Source: Giesbergeria sp. (GTDB lineage Bacteria > Pseudomonadota > Gammaproteobacteria > Burkholderiales > Burkholderiaceae_C). From it: a stretch of DNA of 64,000 bases. The notes under the pieces are model-generated. The model was given only the letters and a program-made list of their open reading frames with translations, was not told the DNA's origin and did no database searches. A program made the translations under genes and the position numbers. The stretch lies in assembly GCA_017985015.1 (NCBI GenBank), contig JAGNYI010000010.1:22439-86438 (forward strand), read 5' to 3'. Of this stretch, positions 24,874-34,123 are shown in pieces (position 1 is the stretch's first letter; each line of letters starts with the position of its first letter).

Positions 24874-26019
24874 ATGACGTCTCATTTTCCCGATTCCACC
24901 GCACACGCCTTCACCCTCAGCGATTTTGATTTCGATCTGCCCCCTGAGCGCATCGCCCAGCACCCCACGCCCGAGCGCAGCGGCTCGCGCCTGCTTGATG
25001 GGCGCGGCGACGCCCCCTGCGACCGCATCTTCCGCGAGCTCCCAGCCTTGCTGCGGGCCGGTGACCTGCTGGTGTTCAACGACACCCGCGTCGTCAAGGC
25101 GCGCATCTTTGGCGAGAAGGACAGCGGCGGCAAGCTCGAACTGCTGATTGAGCGCGTGCTGACGGGCAACGCCGGTTGCGAGGTGGTGGCGCACATGAAA
25201 GTGAGCAAGAAGCCGCCCGTGGGCGCGCGCATCCACTTGGCGGGGGGCGTGGCAGCCGGCGGTTTTGACGCCACGCTGCTGTCCCGCTGGCCCGATGCCG
25301 AAGGCCCGCTGTTCCGCTTTGCCTTGCACGGACCCGCTGGCGAGAGCGCCTGGGAGCTGATGGAGCGCTGCGGCCACCTGCCGCTGCCGCCCTACATCGA
25401 GCGCGACCAGGCCAGCGGCCACGACGCCGACGCCGACGAAGACACCGAGCGCTATCAGACGGTGTTTGCCCGCACCCCTGGCGCAGTGGCGGCGCCCACC
25501 GCCGCCCTGCACTTCGACGACGCGGTGCTCGCCGACCTGGCCGCGCGCGGCGTCGAGCGCGCCAGCGTCACGCTGCATGTGGGTGCGGGCACCTTCCAGC
25601 CGGTGAAAACGGAAAACCTGGCCGAGCACCGCATGCACGCCGAGTGGTACTCCATCCCGAGCGCCACTTTGGCGGCGCTGGAGCGCTGCCGCCAGCGCGG
25701 CGGCCGCGTCGTGGCCGTGGGTACGACCACGGTGCGCACGCTCGAATCCTGGGCGCAGAGCGGGCTGGCCGAGGGCGAGACGCGTATCTTCATCACGCCG
25801 GGCTTTGCCTTCCAGGTAGTGGACCTGCTGCTGACCAACTTCCACCTGCCCAAAAGCACATTGATGATGCTGGTCAGCGCCTTTGCCGGCTACGAGCGGG
25901 TGATGGCGCTGTACCGGCACGCGGTGGCGGGGCAGTACCGGTTCTTCAGCTATGGCGATGCGATGCTGCTGGCGCGCAGCGCGGCGCCCGCCTCACACCC
26001 CGAATCAACTACTGAATAG
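24874..26019 (+). CDS. queA: tRNA preQ1(34) S-adenosylmethionine ribosyltransferase-isomerase
   Basis: Transfers and isomerises ribosyl from SAM onto preQ1 in tRNA to make epoxyqueuosine. 381 aa from the ATG at 24874; the upstream open frame is intergenic. Family motifs: [65 protein letters not shown] and [20 protein letters not shown]. The final codons ACT-GAA-TAG lie at the start of interspersed repeat copy B. tgt and other queuosine genes are not in the window. Confidence 0.95.
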   Translation: MTSHFPDSTAHAFTLSDFDFDLPPERIAQHPTPERSGSRLLDGRGDAPCDRIFRELPALLRAGDLLVFNDTRVVKARIFGEKDSGGKLELLIERVLTGNAGCEVVAHMKVSKKPPVGARIHLAGGVAAGGFDATLLSRWPDAEGPLFRFALHGPAGESAWELMERCGHLPLPPYIERDQASGHDADADEDTERYQTVFARTPGAVAAPTAALHFDDAVLADLAARGVERASVTLHVGAGTFQPVKTENLAEHRMHAEWYSIPSATLAALERCRQRGGRVVAVGTTTVRTLESWAQSGLAEGETRIFITPGFAFQVVDLLLTNFHLPKSTLMMLVSAFAGYERVMALYRHAVAGQYRFFSYGDAMLLARSAAPASHPESTTE

Positions 26020-26066
26020 ATAGCTGCCAGCGCTTATGTAATAAGCGCTGGAGGCCGATTTCACCT
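26009..26066 (+). repeat. Interspersed ~55-bp repeat, copy B (queA / trpB)
   Basis: Reads TACTGAATAGATAGCTGCC, AGCGCTTATGTAATAAGCGC, TGGAGGCC. The central AGCGCTTATgtaATAAGCGCT is a near-perfect hairpin of nine pairs. It lies between the convergent genes queA and trpB, supplies the last two codons and stop of queA, and ends six bases before the trpB stop. A bidirectional terminator role is plausible but inferred. Confidence 0.78.
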
Positions 26067-26071
26067 TAAAT

Positions 26072-27271
26072 TTATAGCCCCAGGTGCTGGGCGACAAAAT
26101 CGGCGTCCTTGTCGCCCCGGCCCGAGAGGTTGACCAGAATGTTCTGCTCGGGCGACAGGGTTTTCGCCAGCTTCATCGCATAGGCCAGCGCGTGGGCGCT
26201 TTCAAGCGCGGGGATGATGCCCTCGGTGCGCGAGAGCGCCATGAAGGCGTCCAGGCACTCGTCGTCCGTCACCGCCTCATACTGCACACGGCCCACGTCC
26301 TTGAGGTAGCAGTGCTGCGGGCCGACGCCAGGGTAGTCCAGGCCCGAGGCAATCGAATACACCGGCAGCGGCTCGCCGCGCTCGTCCTGCAGGTTGTAGC
26401 AAATGAAACCATGGATGGCGCCCTTGGTGCCCAGCGTCATGGTGGCGGCATGGTCGGGGGTATCCAGGCCACGTCCGGCGGGTTCCACGCCGATGAGCTG
26501 CACATCGGCATCGGGCAGGAATTCCGTGAAGATGCCCATGGCGTTCGAGCCGCCGCCCACGCAGGCCATCACCACGTCGGGCAGGCGCTGGTGCTCTGCC
26601 AGGAACTGCGCGCGCGCCTCGCGCCCGACGATGCTCTGGAAGTCGCGCACCATCTTCGGAAACGGGTGCGGCCCCACCACCGAGCCGATGGCGTAGAAGA
26701 AATGGACCGGATCTTTCAAGTACTCCTCAAACGCGCTGTCCACCGCGTCCTTGAGCGTGCGCGTACCGCGCGTCACGGGCACCAGTTTGGCGCCCAGAAT
26801 CTTCATCTTGGTGACGTTGGGGTGCTCCTTGGCGATGTCGATTTCGCCCATGTGGATTTCGCACTCGATGCCCACCAGCGCGCAGGCCGACGCCAGCGCC
26901 ACACCGTGCTGGCCCGCCCCTGTTTCGGCGAGCACCTTGGTCTTGCCCATGTACTTGGCCAGCAGCGCCTCGCCCAGGCAGTGGTTGATCTTGTGCGCGC
27001 CGGTGTGGTTCAGGTCTTCCCGCTTCAAGTGGATGTGTGCGCCACCCTGGCGATCGGACAGGCGCCTGGCATAAAAGATCGGGCTCGGCCGGCCGACGTA
27101 ATGCGCGTACAGGTCGGTCAGCTCGTCCTGGAACGCCGCCGTCTTGCGGACCTCTTCGTAGGCGTCGTTGATGCCGTCCATCACGGCCTTGAGCTCGGGC
27201 GGGAGGATCTGCCCGCCATATTCGCCAAAGTAGCCCTGGCTGTCGGGCATTTCCAGAAACTGCTGTGCCAT
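26072..27271 (-). CDS. trpB: Tryptophan synthase beta chain (TrpB family, no adjacent trpA)
   Basis: 399-aa PLP enzyme that joins indole and serine. The start at 27271 has GAGGG about ten bases upstream; the frame upstream has shadow-like composition. The PLP lysine is in [16 protein letters not shown], followed by [12 protein letters not shown], the phosphate loop [12 protein letters not shown], and [10 protein letters not shown] at the end. It differs from classical TrpB1 in places ([12 protein letters not shown] rather than [25 protein letters not shown]), and no trpA or trpF follows. It may be a stand-alone or second TrpB type, or trpA may be elsewhere. It lies 37 bp after ung in the trp-gene orientation. 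Confidence 0.85.
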   Translation of the reverse strand: MAQQFLEMPDSQGYFGEYGGQILPPELKAVMDGINDAYEEVRKTAAFQDELTDLYAHYVGRPSPIFYARRLSDRQGGAHIHLKREDLNHTGAHKINHCLGEALLAKYMGKTKVLAETGAGQHGVALASACALVGIECEIHMGEIDIAKEHPNVTKMKILGAKLVPVTRGTRTLKDAVDSAFEEYLKDPVHFFYAIGSVVGPHPFPKMVRDFQSIVGREARAQFLAEHQRLPDVVMACVGGGSNAMGIFTEFLPDADVQLIGVEPAGRGLDTPDHAATMTLGTKGAIHGFICYNLQDERGEPLPVYSIASGLDYPGVGPQHCYLKDVGRVQYEAVTDDECLDAFMALSRTEGIIPALESAHALAYAMKLAKTLSPEQNILVNLSGRGDKDADFVAQHLGL

Positions 27272-27308
27272 GCGGTGTCCCTCTGTGTGGTGAAAAAACC
27301 GTGAAATC

Positions 27309-28016
27309 TTATCCGCCGTGTGCCCGCCGAAACGCCCGCGCCTTGCCGAAATGCCCACAACCGATAAAAGGCACGGGCGGGCGCAGGGCCGACAGGGGCG
27401 AAGGGTGGTTGGCGCACAGCACCAGATGCTGCGGGGCGGTGATGAGCGCACGCTTGGACTGCGCGTGCGCGCCCCAGAGCATGAAGACCACCGGCTGCGC
27501 CTCGCCAGCGACGTGGGCGATGAGCGCGTCGGTCAGCAGCTCCCAGCCGCGCTTGGCGTGGCTGCCGGGCTGGGCCTCTTCCACCGTCAGCACGGTATTG
27601 AGCAGCAGCGCGCCCTGCTCGGCCCAATGCACCAAGCTGCCGCCCGGTACTGGAAACATCGGCGGCGGTGTCCCAAGGTCGCGTTCGATTTCCTTGAAGA
27701 TGTTGCGCAGCGAGGGCGGCACGCGCACGCCTGGAGGCACCGAAAACGCCAGGCCATGCGCCTGGCCGCGCCCGTGGTAAGGATCCTGACCGAGGATGAC
27801 CACCCGCACTCGCTCAGGCGGCGTGAGCGCCAGTGCAGTCAGGGGCTGCGGTGGAAAGATGCTGGCACCCGCTTCCAGCCGCTCGCGCAGAAACGCCAGC
27901 AGTTGCACCCCTGACCGCGATTGGAAAAATTGCTCGACCAAGGGCTGCCAGCCCGGCGCTACCGGCCACTCGGCCGGGTCGGCGCTTTGCAATTGGAAGG
28001 CGCAAGAAGGCGACAT
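27309..28016 (-). CDS. ung: Uracil-DNA glycosylase (family 1)
   Basis: Removes uracil from DNA. 235 aa from the ATG at 28016; the upstream TTG at 28031 is less likely. The water-activating motif is [20 protein letters not shown]. The Phe/Asn pocket is in [13 protein letters not shown], and the minor-groove intercalation loop is [12 protein letters not shown]. It sits between trpC and trpB in the same direction. The gap to trpC contains repeat copy C, which could uncouple it from the trp transcript. Confidence 0.95.
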   Translation of the reverse strand: MSPSCAFQLQSADPAEWPVAPGWQPLVEQFFQSRSGVQLLAFLRERLEAGASIFPPQPLTALALTPPERVRVVILGQDPYHGRGQAHGLAFSVPPGVRVPPSLRNIFKEIERDLGTPPPMFPVPGGSLVHWAEQGALLLNTVLTVEEAQPGSHAKRGWELLTDALIAHVAGEAQPVVFMLWGAHAQSKRALITAPQHLVLCANHPSPLSALRPPVPFIGCGHFGKARAFRRAHGG

Positions 28017-28025
28017 CAAAACTTT

Positions 28026-28085
28026 AAGCAAAAACAGCCGCTAGCGCTTATTCTGATTGCGTTAGCAGCTACCTATTAAATAGCA
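28026..28085 (-). repeat. Interspersed ~55-bp repeat, copy C (trpC / ung)
   Basis: On the minus strand: GCTATTTAATAGGTAGCTGC, TAACGC, AGAATAAGCGCTAGCGGC. It fills the trpC-ung gap and begins directly after the trpC stop. Unlike copies A and B it lies between genes of the same direction, so if it terminates transcription it would separate trpEGDC from ung-trpB. Confidence 0.75.
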
Positions 28086-28087
28086 TG

Positions 28088-28888
28088 TCAAGAGAACAGA
28101 TCGGCCAGCGCCAAGCCGGGCTCTTCGGCCCGCATGAAGGCTTCGCCGACCAGGAACGCCTGTACGCCGGCGGACCGCAGTCGTTCCACATCGGCGCGCG
28201 TGGCGATGCCCGATTCGGTCACCAGTAAGCGCCCCGCTGGCACCTCTTTTTGCAGCTCTAGCGTAGTTTGCAGGTTGACCTCGAAGGTATTCAAATTGCG
28301 GTTGTTCACGCCAATGAGCGGGGTTTGGAGGCGCAGCGCACGCTCCATCTCGGCCGCGTCGTGCACTTCCACCAGCACCGCCATGTCGAGCGCACGGGCG
28401 ATGGTTTCGAAGTCGCGCAACTGCGCATCGTCAAGGCAGGCGGCGATCAGCAGAACAGCGTCGGCGCCGATGGCGCGCGACTCGTAAATCTGCCATTCGT
28501 CGACCATGAAGTCCTTGCGCAGCACCGGCAGCATGCAGCTGGCGCGCGCCTGCTTCAAATAGTCGATGCGGCCCTGGAAATACTGCACATCGGTCAGCAC
28601 CGAGAGGCAGGCGGCGCTGACTTGGCCGTCGCCCTCCGAATAACTCTGGGCGATGTCGGCGGGCTCGAAATCGGCGCGCAGCACGCCTTTGCTGGGGCTG
28701 GCCTTCTTGATCTCGGCGATCACCGCCGCTTGCCCGCGCGCTATTTTTGCGCGCAGCGCGGCTTCGAAATCGCGCGTCAGCACGCGGCTCTCTGCGTCCT
28801 GGCGAATATGAGCGAGCGGCGTGCGCTGCTTCGCCGCAGCGACTTCTTGGTGTTTGGTGGCAACGATTTTTTGCAGGATATCGGACAT
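28088..28888 (-). CDS. trpC: Indole-3-glycerol phosphate synthase
   Basis: 266-aa TIM-barrel enzyme that closes the indole ring. Conserved elements: [19 protein letters not shown] (catalytic Lys and phosphate loop), [55 protein letters not shown] and [14 protein letters not shown]. Not fused to trpF. Its ATG starts two bases after the trpD stop, so translation is probably coupled. Confidence 0.97.
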   Translation of the reverse strand: MSDILQKIVATKHQEVAAAKQRTPLAHIRQDAESRVLTRDFEAALRAKIARGQAAVIAEIKKASPSKGVLRADFEPADIAQSYSEGDGQVSAACLSVLTDVQYFQGRIDYLKQARASCMLPVLRKDFMVDEWQIYESRAIGADAVLLIAACLDDAQLRDFETIARALDMAVLVEVHDAAEMERALRLQTPLIGVNNRNLNTFEVNLQTTLELQKEVPAGRLLVTESGIATRADVERLRSAGVQAFLVGEAFMRAEEPGLALADLFS

Positions 28889-28890
28889 GT

Positions 28891-29928
28891 TCAGAGCGCT
28901 GGGGCTTGGGCGTGGGTGAAGGTGACTAGCTGGTCCAGACGCTGCTTCGCCGCGCCACTCGACAGCGCCTCGCGTGCACGCGCCAGTCCGTCGGCAATGG
29001 ATTCGGCGACACCGGCCGCGTACAGCGCAGCGCCGGCATTCAGGCAGACGATGTCGGCCGCCGGGCCTTCTGCGCCGTTCAGCACGGCGAGCAGCATGTC
29101 CCGCGATTGCTCGGGCGTATCGACCTTGAAGGCGCGGTTGCTGGCCATGGGCAAGCCAAAGTCTTCGGGGTGGATTTCGTATTCGCGCACCTGCCCGTCC
29201 TTGAGTTCGCCCACCAGCGTGGCCGCACCCAGGCTGATTTCGTCCATGCCGTCGCGGCCATAGACCACCAGCGCATGTTCGGCGCCCAGGCGCTGCAGTG
29301 CACGCACCTGGATGCCGACCAGATCGGGGTGGAACACGCCCATCAAAATATTGGGGGCACCCGCCGGGTTGGTCAGCGGACCGAGGATGTTGAAAATGGT
29401 GCGCACCCCCAACTCGCGCCGCACCGGTGCCACGTTTTTCATGGCCGGGTGGTGGTTGGGCGCGAACATGAAGCCGATGCCGACCTGGGCAATGCTCTCG
29501 GCAATGGCTGCGGGCGGCAGGTCAATGTGCACGCCCAGCGCCTCCATCACGTCGGCGCTGCCACTTTTGCTGGAGACGCCGCGCCCCCCATGCTTGGCGG
29601 TGCGCGCGCCGGCAGCGGCCGCGACGAACATGGCGCAGGTAGAGATGTTGAAACTGCCCGCACCGTCGCCGCCCGTGCCCACGATGTCGACCAGGCGCGT
29701 GGTGTCTGCCACCGGCACCTTGTTGGAGAACTCGCGCATCACCTGCGCCGCGGCGGTGATTTCGCCGATGGTTTCCTTCTTCACGCGCAGGCCGGTGATG
29801 ATGGCGGCCGTCATGACGGGCGAGAGTTCGCCCCGCATGATCATGCGCATCAGGTGCAGCATTTCGTCGTGAAAAATCTCGCGGTGTTCGACGGTGCGCT
29901 GCAGCGCTTCTTGCGGGGTGATGAGCAT
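28891..29928 (-). CDS. trpD: Anthranilate phosphoribosyltransferase
   Basis: 345-aa enzyme that adds phosphoribosyl to anthranilate. The start ATG at 29928 gives the usual [20 protein letters not shown]; the open frame upstream runs through lysE and is a shadow. Motifs: [19 protein letters not shown] (PRPP loop), [56 protein letters not shown]. Followed by trpC after two bases. Confidence 0.97.
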   Translation of the reverse strand: MLITPQEALQRTVEHREIFHDEMLHLMRMIMRGELSPVMTAAIITGLRVKKETIGEITAAAQVMREFSNKVPVADTTRLVDIVGTGGDGAGSFNISTCAMFVAAAAGARTAKHGGRGVSSKSGSADVMEALGVHIDLPPAAIAESIAQVGIGFMFAPNHHPAMKNVAPVRRELGVRTIFNILGPLTNPAGAPNILMGVFHPDLVGIQVRALQRLGAEHALVVYGRDGMDEISLGAATLVGELKDGQVREYEIHPEDFGLPMASNRAFKVDTPEQSRDMLLAVLNGAEGPAADIVCLNAGAALYAAGVAESIADGLARAREALSSGAAKQRLDQLVTFTHAQAPAL

Positions 29929-29969
29929 GGCGGATGTTCCCAGTGATTGGCGAGAGGAAAAGAGCGGCA

Positions 29970-30623
29970 TCAAGGCCCGGCGGGCGCATCGGTCAGCGCC
30001 AGCTTCACGCCGAAGCCGATGAAAAGCGATCCCGCCACGCCATCGAGCCAGCGCATGGCGCGCTGCATGGCGCCGGCGCGGCGCGCCGCCCAGGCGGCGG
30101 CGCAGGCCCAGCCGGTGTTGACCAGCGTGCTGTTGAAAGTAAACAGCAGACCCAGCAGCAGAAACATGGCGGGTGCGTGCGCGCTGCCCGGCGCAATGAA
30201 CTGCGGCACAAAGGCGAGGAAGAACAGCGCCACCTTGGGGTTGAGCACGTTGGTCAGAAAGCCCCGGCGAAAAACCGTGGCCAGTGGCACTGCGGCGTCG
30301 GCAGCGCCCGGCCGCGCGCTCGAAGGTGCACCCCCACGCCGCGCCGCAAGCAGCATGCGAACGCCGACGTACACCAGATAGATCGCGCCCAGCCACTTGA
30401 GCACGCCAAACGCCGTGGCCGACGCCGCCACCAATGCGCTTACGCCCACGGCCGCAGCCAGCACATGGACGCAGCAGCCCGCAGAAATGCCCAGTGCCGC
30501 CACCACCCCCGCACGGACGCCGCGCCGCGCCGCATGGGCGATGATGAAGAACACGTCCGGCCCCGGCGTGAGGTTGAGCAAGACGCCGGCGGCGATGAAC
30601 AGAAGCCACTGGTGGGCGGGCAT
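29970..30623 (-). CDS. LysE/RhtB-family amino acid exporter
   Basis: 217-aa membrane protein with about six helices. The N-terminal [20 protein letters not shown] carries the LTPGP signature of LysE/RhtB exporters. Later segments include [20 protein letters not shown]. It lies between trpG and trpD in the same direction, 41 bp before trpD. Context suggests export of an aromatic amino acid or pathway intermediate, but the substrate cannot be read from the sequence. Confidence 0.88.
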   Translation of the reverse strand: MPAHQWLLFIAAGVLLNLTPGPDVFFIIAHAARRGVRAGVVAALGISAGCCVHVLAAAVGVSALVAASATAFGVLKWLGAIYLVYVGVRMLLAARRGGAPSSARPGAADAAVPLATVFRRGFLTNVLNPKVALFFLAFVPQFIAPGSAHAPAMFLLLGLLFTFNSTLVNTGWACAAAWAARRAGAMQRAMRWLDGVAGSLFIGFGVKLALTDAPAGP

Positions 30624-30644
30624 GGCGTCAGTAAAATAGGGGTT

Positions 30645-30702
30645 AAATAGGCCTCTAGCGCTTATTCATCAAGCGTTGGCAGCTATTTATTCAATAGCAC
30701 TC
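30645..30702 (-). repeat. Interspersed ~55-bp repeat, copy D (trpG / lysE)
   Basis: Minus strand: GCTATTGAATAAATAGCTGC, CAACGCTTGATGAATAAGCG, CTAGAGGCCTATTT. The best match to the consensus in the window. The last residues of TrpG (SAIE) and its TAA stop are read from this repeat. It occupies most of the trpG-lysE gap. Confidence 0.78.
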
Positions 30703-31286
30703 GGTGCGGCTGGGCTCAAAAAATTGCGCAGCAGCGCGTGCCCGTGTTCGCTCAAAATGCTCTCGGGGTGGAACTGCACGCCCTCGATGGGGAGCTGCTT
30801 GTGGCGCACGCCCATGATTTCGCCATCCTCCGTCCAGGCGGTGATTTCCAGCACCTCGGGGCAGCTCGCGCGCTCGATGGACAGCGAGTGGTAGCGGTTG
30901 ACCGTGAACTGGCGCGGCAGCCCGGCAAACACGCCCGTCTGCGTGGTGGTGATGAGGCTGGTCTTGCCGTGCATGAGCTGCTGCGCCCGCACGATGGTCC
31001 CGCCAAAGGCCGCGCCGATGGCCTGGTGGCCCAGACACACGCCGAGGATCGGCAGTTTGCCGGCGAAGTGCGTGATGGCGGGCACAGAAATTCCGGCCTC
31101 TGCCGGTGAGCAGGGGCCGGGCGAAACCACCAGCCGGTCCATCGCACCCGACGCCAAACGCGCGTCCAGATCGGCCAGCGTGACCTCGTCGTTGCGCACC
31201 ACCTCGACCTCGGCGCCCAGTTCACCAAAGTACTGGACGATGTTCCAGGTGAAGCTGTCGTAGTTGTCGATCATCAAGAGCTTCAT
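30687..31286 (-). CDS. trpG: Anthranilate synthase glutamine amidotransferase component
   Basis: 199-aa class-I glutamine amidotransferase that supplies ammonia to TrpE. Opens [20 protein letters not shown]. The nucleophile Cys is in [11 protein letters not shown], and the His/Glu pair is in [17 protein letters not shown]. The C-terminal SAIE and stop are encoded by repeat copy D. The ATG overlaps the chorismate mutase stop by four bases. It could also serve PabB, but no pabB-like gene other than trpE is in the window. Confidence 0.96.
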   Translation of the reverse strand: MKLLMIDNYDSFTWNIVQYFGELGAEVEVVRNDEVTLADLDARLASGAMDRLVVSPGPCSPAEAGISVPAITHFAGKLPILGVCLGHQAIGAAFGGTIVRAQQLMHGKTSLITTTQTGVFAGLPRQFTVNRYHSLSIERASCPEVLEITAWTEDGEIMGVRHKQLPIEGVQFHPESILSEHGHALLRNFLSPAAPSAIE

Positions 31287-31618
31287 GCACGTTCTCCCTG
31301 GGCGGTCACTTCGCGCAGCCGCGCGAATTCGCGTTCCTCGAAAGCGATGCAGGCTTCCATCATGCTGCGGTAGATCTGCTCGATGACCTCGCTGTCGCCG
31401 CCGTCTTTCAGAGCTGCCCCCCGCACGCGCTGCACGATGTCTTCAATGCGCGCCTCGTCCCGCACCTGGCTGGCGCGCTGCTTGATGCGGGCGGCCTGCG
31501 TCATGTAGCCCACGCGCTCCACCAGCAGCGGCACCAGCACGTCGTCGAGTGCGTTGATGGCGCGGCGCACGTCCTGCATGTCCTGGCAGGGCTTCACTTT
31601 TTCGATCGCGCGTGTCAT
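31283..31618 (-). CDS. AroQ/PchB-type chorismate mutase family protein
   Basis: 111-aa all-helical protein. Helix 1 [22 protein letters not shown], given here as [20 protein letters not shown], carries the catalytic Arg region. [20 protein letters not shown] supplies the Arg/Lys of the active site, and [20 protein letters not shown] is the third helix. Length and pattern fit the small AroQ class, including isochorismate-pyruvate lyase PchB. It overlaps both trpE and trpG by ATGA junctions, so it is translated with anthranilate synthase, an enzyme that competes for chorismate. The actual reaction is not proven by sequence. Confidence 0.85.
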   Translation of the reverse strand: MTRAIEKVKPCQDMQDVRRAINALDDVLVPLLVERVGYMTQAARIKQRASQVRDEARIEDIVQRVRGAALKDGGDSEVIEQIYRSMMEACIAFEEREFARLREVTAQGERA

Positions 31619-33114
31619 TCCAGACCCTCCTCGACGAGTTCTGCGGCGCGCAGGATGGCGCGCGCCTTGTGTTCCGTCTCGCGCCATTCGAGCTCGGGCA
31701 CCGAATCGGCCACCACGCCGGCCGCGGCTTGCACGTACAGCTCGCCGTCCTTGATGATGGCGGTGCGGATGGCAATGGCCACGTCCATGTCGCCGGCGTA
31801 GCTCAGGTACCCGCAAGCGCCGCCGTACAGGCCGCGCTTGGTGGGCTCCAGTTGATCAATGATTTCCATGGCGTGCACCTTGGGCGCACCGGTCAGGGTG
31901 CCTGCGGGAAATGTGGCGCGCAGCACATCCATGTTGCTCATGCCGGGTTTCAAAATGCCTTCGACGTTGCTCACGATGTGCATCACGTGGCTGTAGCGCT
32001 CCACCGCAAAGGCTTCGGTGACCTTGACCGTGCCGGTTTGCGCAATGCGGCCGATGTCGTTGCGAGCCAAATCAATCAGCATGACGTGCTCGGCACGCTC
32101 TTTCGGGTCGTTGATGAGTTCCTGCTCGGTGAGCTTGTCCAACTCGGGCGTGGCGCCGCGCGGGCGGGTGCCGGCCAGCGGGCGGATGGTGATCTTCTCG
32201 CCAAGATCGGTTTTCTCCTGGCGCACCAGAATCTCCGGGCTGGCACCCACCACATGGCTGTCACCGAAGTGGTAGTAGTACATGTAGGGGCTGGGGTTGA
32301 GCGAACGCAGCGCGCGGTAGAGCGACAGCGGGCTGGCGTCGAAGCGCTTGTGGATGCGCTGGCCCACCTGCACCTGCATGAAGTCGCCGCCGGCAATCAG
32401 TTCCTTGGCGCGCTCCACGGCGGCCAAGTAGTCCGCCTTGGCAAAGTCGCGCTGCGCTGGGTGGCCCAGGCTGGCCTGCACCTGCGGCGCACTGACCGAA
32501 TAGCGCAATTGCTCGCGCAGGCTGCGCAAACGCTTCTTGGCGTTGCTGAAGGCTTCGGGCCGCGCCGGGTCGGCGTAGACGATGAGGTAGAGCTTGCCCG
32601 AGAGGTTGTCGATGACCGCCAGCTCCTCGCACTGCAGCAGCAGGATGTCGGGCATGCCCAGGGTGTCGGGCGGACACGACTTCTCCAGCTTTTTCTCGAT
32701 GTGGCGCACCACGTCGTAGCCAAAGTAGCCCGCGAGGCCCCCGCAGAAGCGCGGCAGGCCGGGGCGCAGCGCCACCTTGAAGCGCTTCTGGTAGGCCTCG
32801 ACGAAATCGAGCGGATTGCCGGGAGCGCTTTCGACCACCTGGCCGTCGGTCACCACTTCGGTGACGGCGTCCGGGCCGAAGCCGCGCGAGCGCAAAAGCG
32901 TGCGCGCCGGCAGGCCGATGAAGCTGTAGCGGCCAAAGCGCTCGCCGCCGACCACAGATTCGAGCAGGAAGCTGTGCGCACCGCCGCCCTGGCTGTGGGC
33001 CAATTTGAGGTACAGCGACAGGGGAGTTTCAAGGTCCGCGAAGGCTTCTGCCATCAGCGGAATGCGGTTGTAGCCTTCGCGCGCGAGGCTATGGAATTCG
33101 AGTTCAGTGATCAA
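31615..33114 (-). CDS. trpE: Anthranilate synthase component I
   Basis: 499 aa from a TTG start at 33114 that gives the family N-terminus (ITELEFHSLAREGYNRIPLM) and has AGGA about seven bases upstream; no ATG fits before residue 21. The tryptophan-feedback motif LLES is at ~50-53 (SFLLESVVGG). The chorismate-binding C-terminal domain shows GGDFMQVQVGQRI, IRPLAGTRPRGATPE, DLARNDIGRIAQTG, TFPAGTLTGAPKVHAMEII and YGGACGYLSYAGDMDVAIAI. It uses TrpG-supplied ammonia to make anthranilate. First structural gene after the candidate leader peptide. Confidence 0.96.
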   Translation of the reverse strand: MITELEFHSLAREGYNRIPLMAEAFADLETPLSLYLKLAHSQGGGAHSFLLESVVGGERFGRYSFIGLPARTLLRSRGFGPDAVTEVVTDGQVVESAPGNPLDFVEAYQKRFKVALRPGLPRFCGGLAGYFGYDVVRHIEKKLEKSCPPDTLGMPDILLLQCEELAVIDNLSGKLYLIVYADPARPEAFSNAKKRLRSLREQLRYSVSAPQVQASLGHPAQRDFAKADYLAAVERAKELIAGGDFMQVQVGQRIHKRFDASPLSLYRALRSLNPSPYMYYYHFGDSHVVGASPEILVRQEKTDLGEKITIRPLAGTRPRGATPELDKLTEQELINDPKERAEHVMLIDLARNDIGRIAQTGTVKVTEAFAVERYSHVMHIVSNVEGILKPGMSNMDVLRATFPAGTLTGAPKVHAMEIIDQLEPTKRGLYGGACGYLSYAGDMDVAIAIRTAIIKDGELYVQAAAGVVADSVPELEWRETEHKARAILRAAELVEEGLE

Positions 33115-33222
33115 GGGAGTGTCCTGCCAGGGCGGCAAGCGGGCCAGCAGGCTGGCGCGCCAAGTTCATCGGGAAAGGCCGCAAGGGCCACAAGGCGTGT
33201 GCCGGACAGCAACCGCCACACG

Positions 33223-33297
33223 TTAGGCGCAGTAGGGACGCCAGGGCCAGGCTCCCCGGTCTGTGCGACCTGCGATGAACGCGCGGTGAATGAACAT
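33223..33297 (-). CDS. trpL: Candidate trp leader peptide (trpL)
   Basis: A 24-codon minus-strand frame (ATG 33297, TAA 33223) 108 bases upstream of trpE. The product ends GAWPWRPYCA, with two Trp codons separated by one codon. Directly after the stop is a hairpin: CGTGTG-g-CGG, loop TTGCTGT, CCG-g-CACACG. Further stems (GCCAG-cctg-CTGGC, CCTGC with GCAGG) could form alternatives near the trpE start. This is the expected layout of ribosome-mediated attenuation. Against it: no strong Shine-Dalgarno before the ATG and no U-run after the last hairpin, so control may act on translation. Confidence 0.55.
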   Translation of the reverse strand: MFIHRAFIAGRTDRGAWPWRPYCA

Positions 33298-33424
33298 GGC
33301 GCAAAGTGTAGCAAATGCGCGCCCGGGCCCCCACCGGTGCAGTGAATGGGTAAGCGCCCTGCGCGCTCGGGAAATCCCTAATAGGACCCAGGACCAACTG
33401 ACCTACACTTTGTTGCAGTCTTAC

Positions 33425-33436
33425 GAACGATCGTTC
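33425..33436. promoter_or_regulatory. Perfect palindrome upstream of the chalcone-isomerase-like gene
   Basis: GAACGATCGTTC is a perfect 12-base palindrome, ending 18 bases before the start codon. The form resembles operators of TetR-type repressors. No regulator gene is adjacent, so the binding protein is unknown. Confidence 0.4.
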
Positions 33437-33454
33437 TTTTTTACGAGGATGGAC

Positions 33455-34036
33455 ATGCTTAAAACATTGCGCACTCTGCTGCTTGCTGTCGGCCTGTGCT
33501 GGAGCATGGCGGCGTTTCCCATGACCGAGCTCGCTGGTGTGAAGGTGGAAGACTCGGTTAGCGTCGCAGGAACCAAACTGCAACTCAATGGTGCGGGCAT
33601 CCGCTACAAGGGCCCTTTCAAGGTGTATGTGGGCGACCTCTACACCACCCGACCAGTGGCTTCGCTGGATGAATTGATTGCAGCGCCTGGTCCCAAGCGT
33701 TTGGGCATGACTTTTTTGCGTGAGATCAATTCCACCGATTTTGGCAAACTGCTCACGCGGGGCATTGAGGACAACGTCAGCAAGAGCGAGCTCTCCAAGA
33801 TCATTCCGGGCATGATCAAAATGGGCGAGATTTTTGCGGCCAACAAATCCTTTCAACCGGGCGAAGTCTGCGCTCTCGAATGGGACCCCGCGACGGGTCT
33901 GAGCATCTGGGCCAAGGGCAAGCTGCAGGCGGAGCCTTTCAAAGATCCAGCCTTCTTCCGGGCGCTGATGTCCATCTGGTTCGGTAACTCTCCGGCCGAC
34001 TGGAAGCTCAAGGACCAGCTTCTGGGCGTGAAGTAA
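33455..34036 (+). CDS. Exported chalcone-isomerase-like protein
   Basis: 193 aa from the ATG at 33455, which has GAGG six bases upstream (an in-frame ATG two codons earlier sits inside that site). A signal peptide is clear: LKTLRTLLLAVGLCWSMAA. The mature region has the chalcone isomerase-fold pattern found in bacterial exported proteins: GIRYKGPFKVYVGDLYTT, PKRLGMTFLREI, EVCALEWDPATGLSIWAKGK, ALMSIWFGNSPADWKLKDQL. Bacterial members are mostly uncharacterised and probably not flavonoid enzymes; fatty-acid or small-ligand binding is possible. Confidence 0.82.
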   Translation: MLKTLRTLLLAVGLCWSMAAFPMTELAGVKVEDSVSVAGTKLQLNGAGIRYKGPFKVYVGDLYTTRPVASLDELIAAPGPKRLGMTFLREINSTDFGKLLTRGIEDNVSKSELSKIIPGMIKMGEIFAANKSFQPGEVCALEWDPATGLSIWAKGKLQAEPFKDPAFFRALMSIWFGNSPADWKLKDQLLGVK

Positions 34037-34123
34037 GCGGTCGACCCTGTCGCGCGACAGACATCCTTGCTTTGCGGCAGCCCTTAGGCTGTGGCATGTC
34101 CCTTTCTCGCCTGCTTTAAAAAC

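Noticed and set aside
27272-27451. 60-residue N-terminal extension of trpB
   Set aside because: Basic, low-complexity sequence overlapping ung in another frame; the ATG at 27271 has a ribosome site and gives the family length.
34047-34060. CTGTCGCGCGACAG palindrome as a LexA box
   Set aside because: The half-sites are spaced by six bases, not the eight of the CTGT-N8-ACAG SOS box, and it lies after a gene rather than before an SOS gene. It is at most a hairpin.
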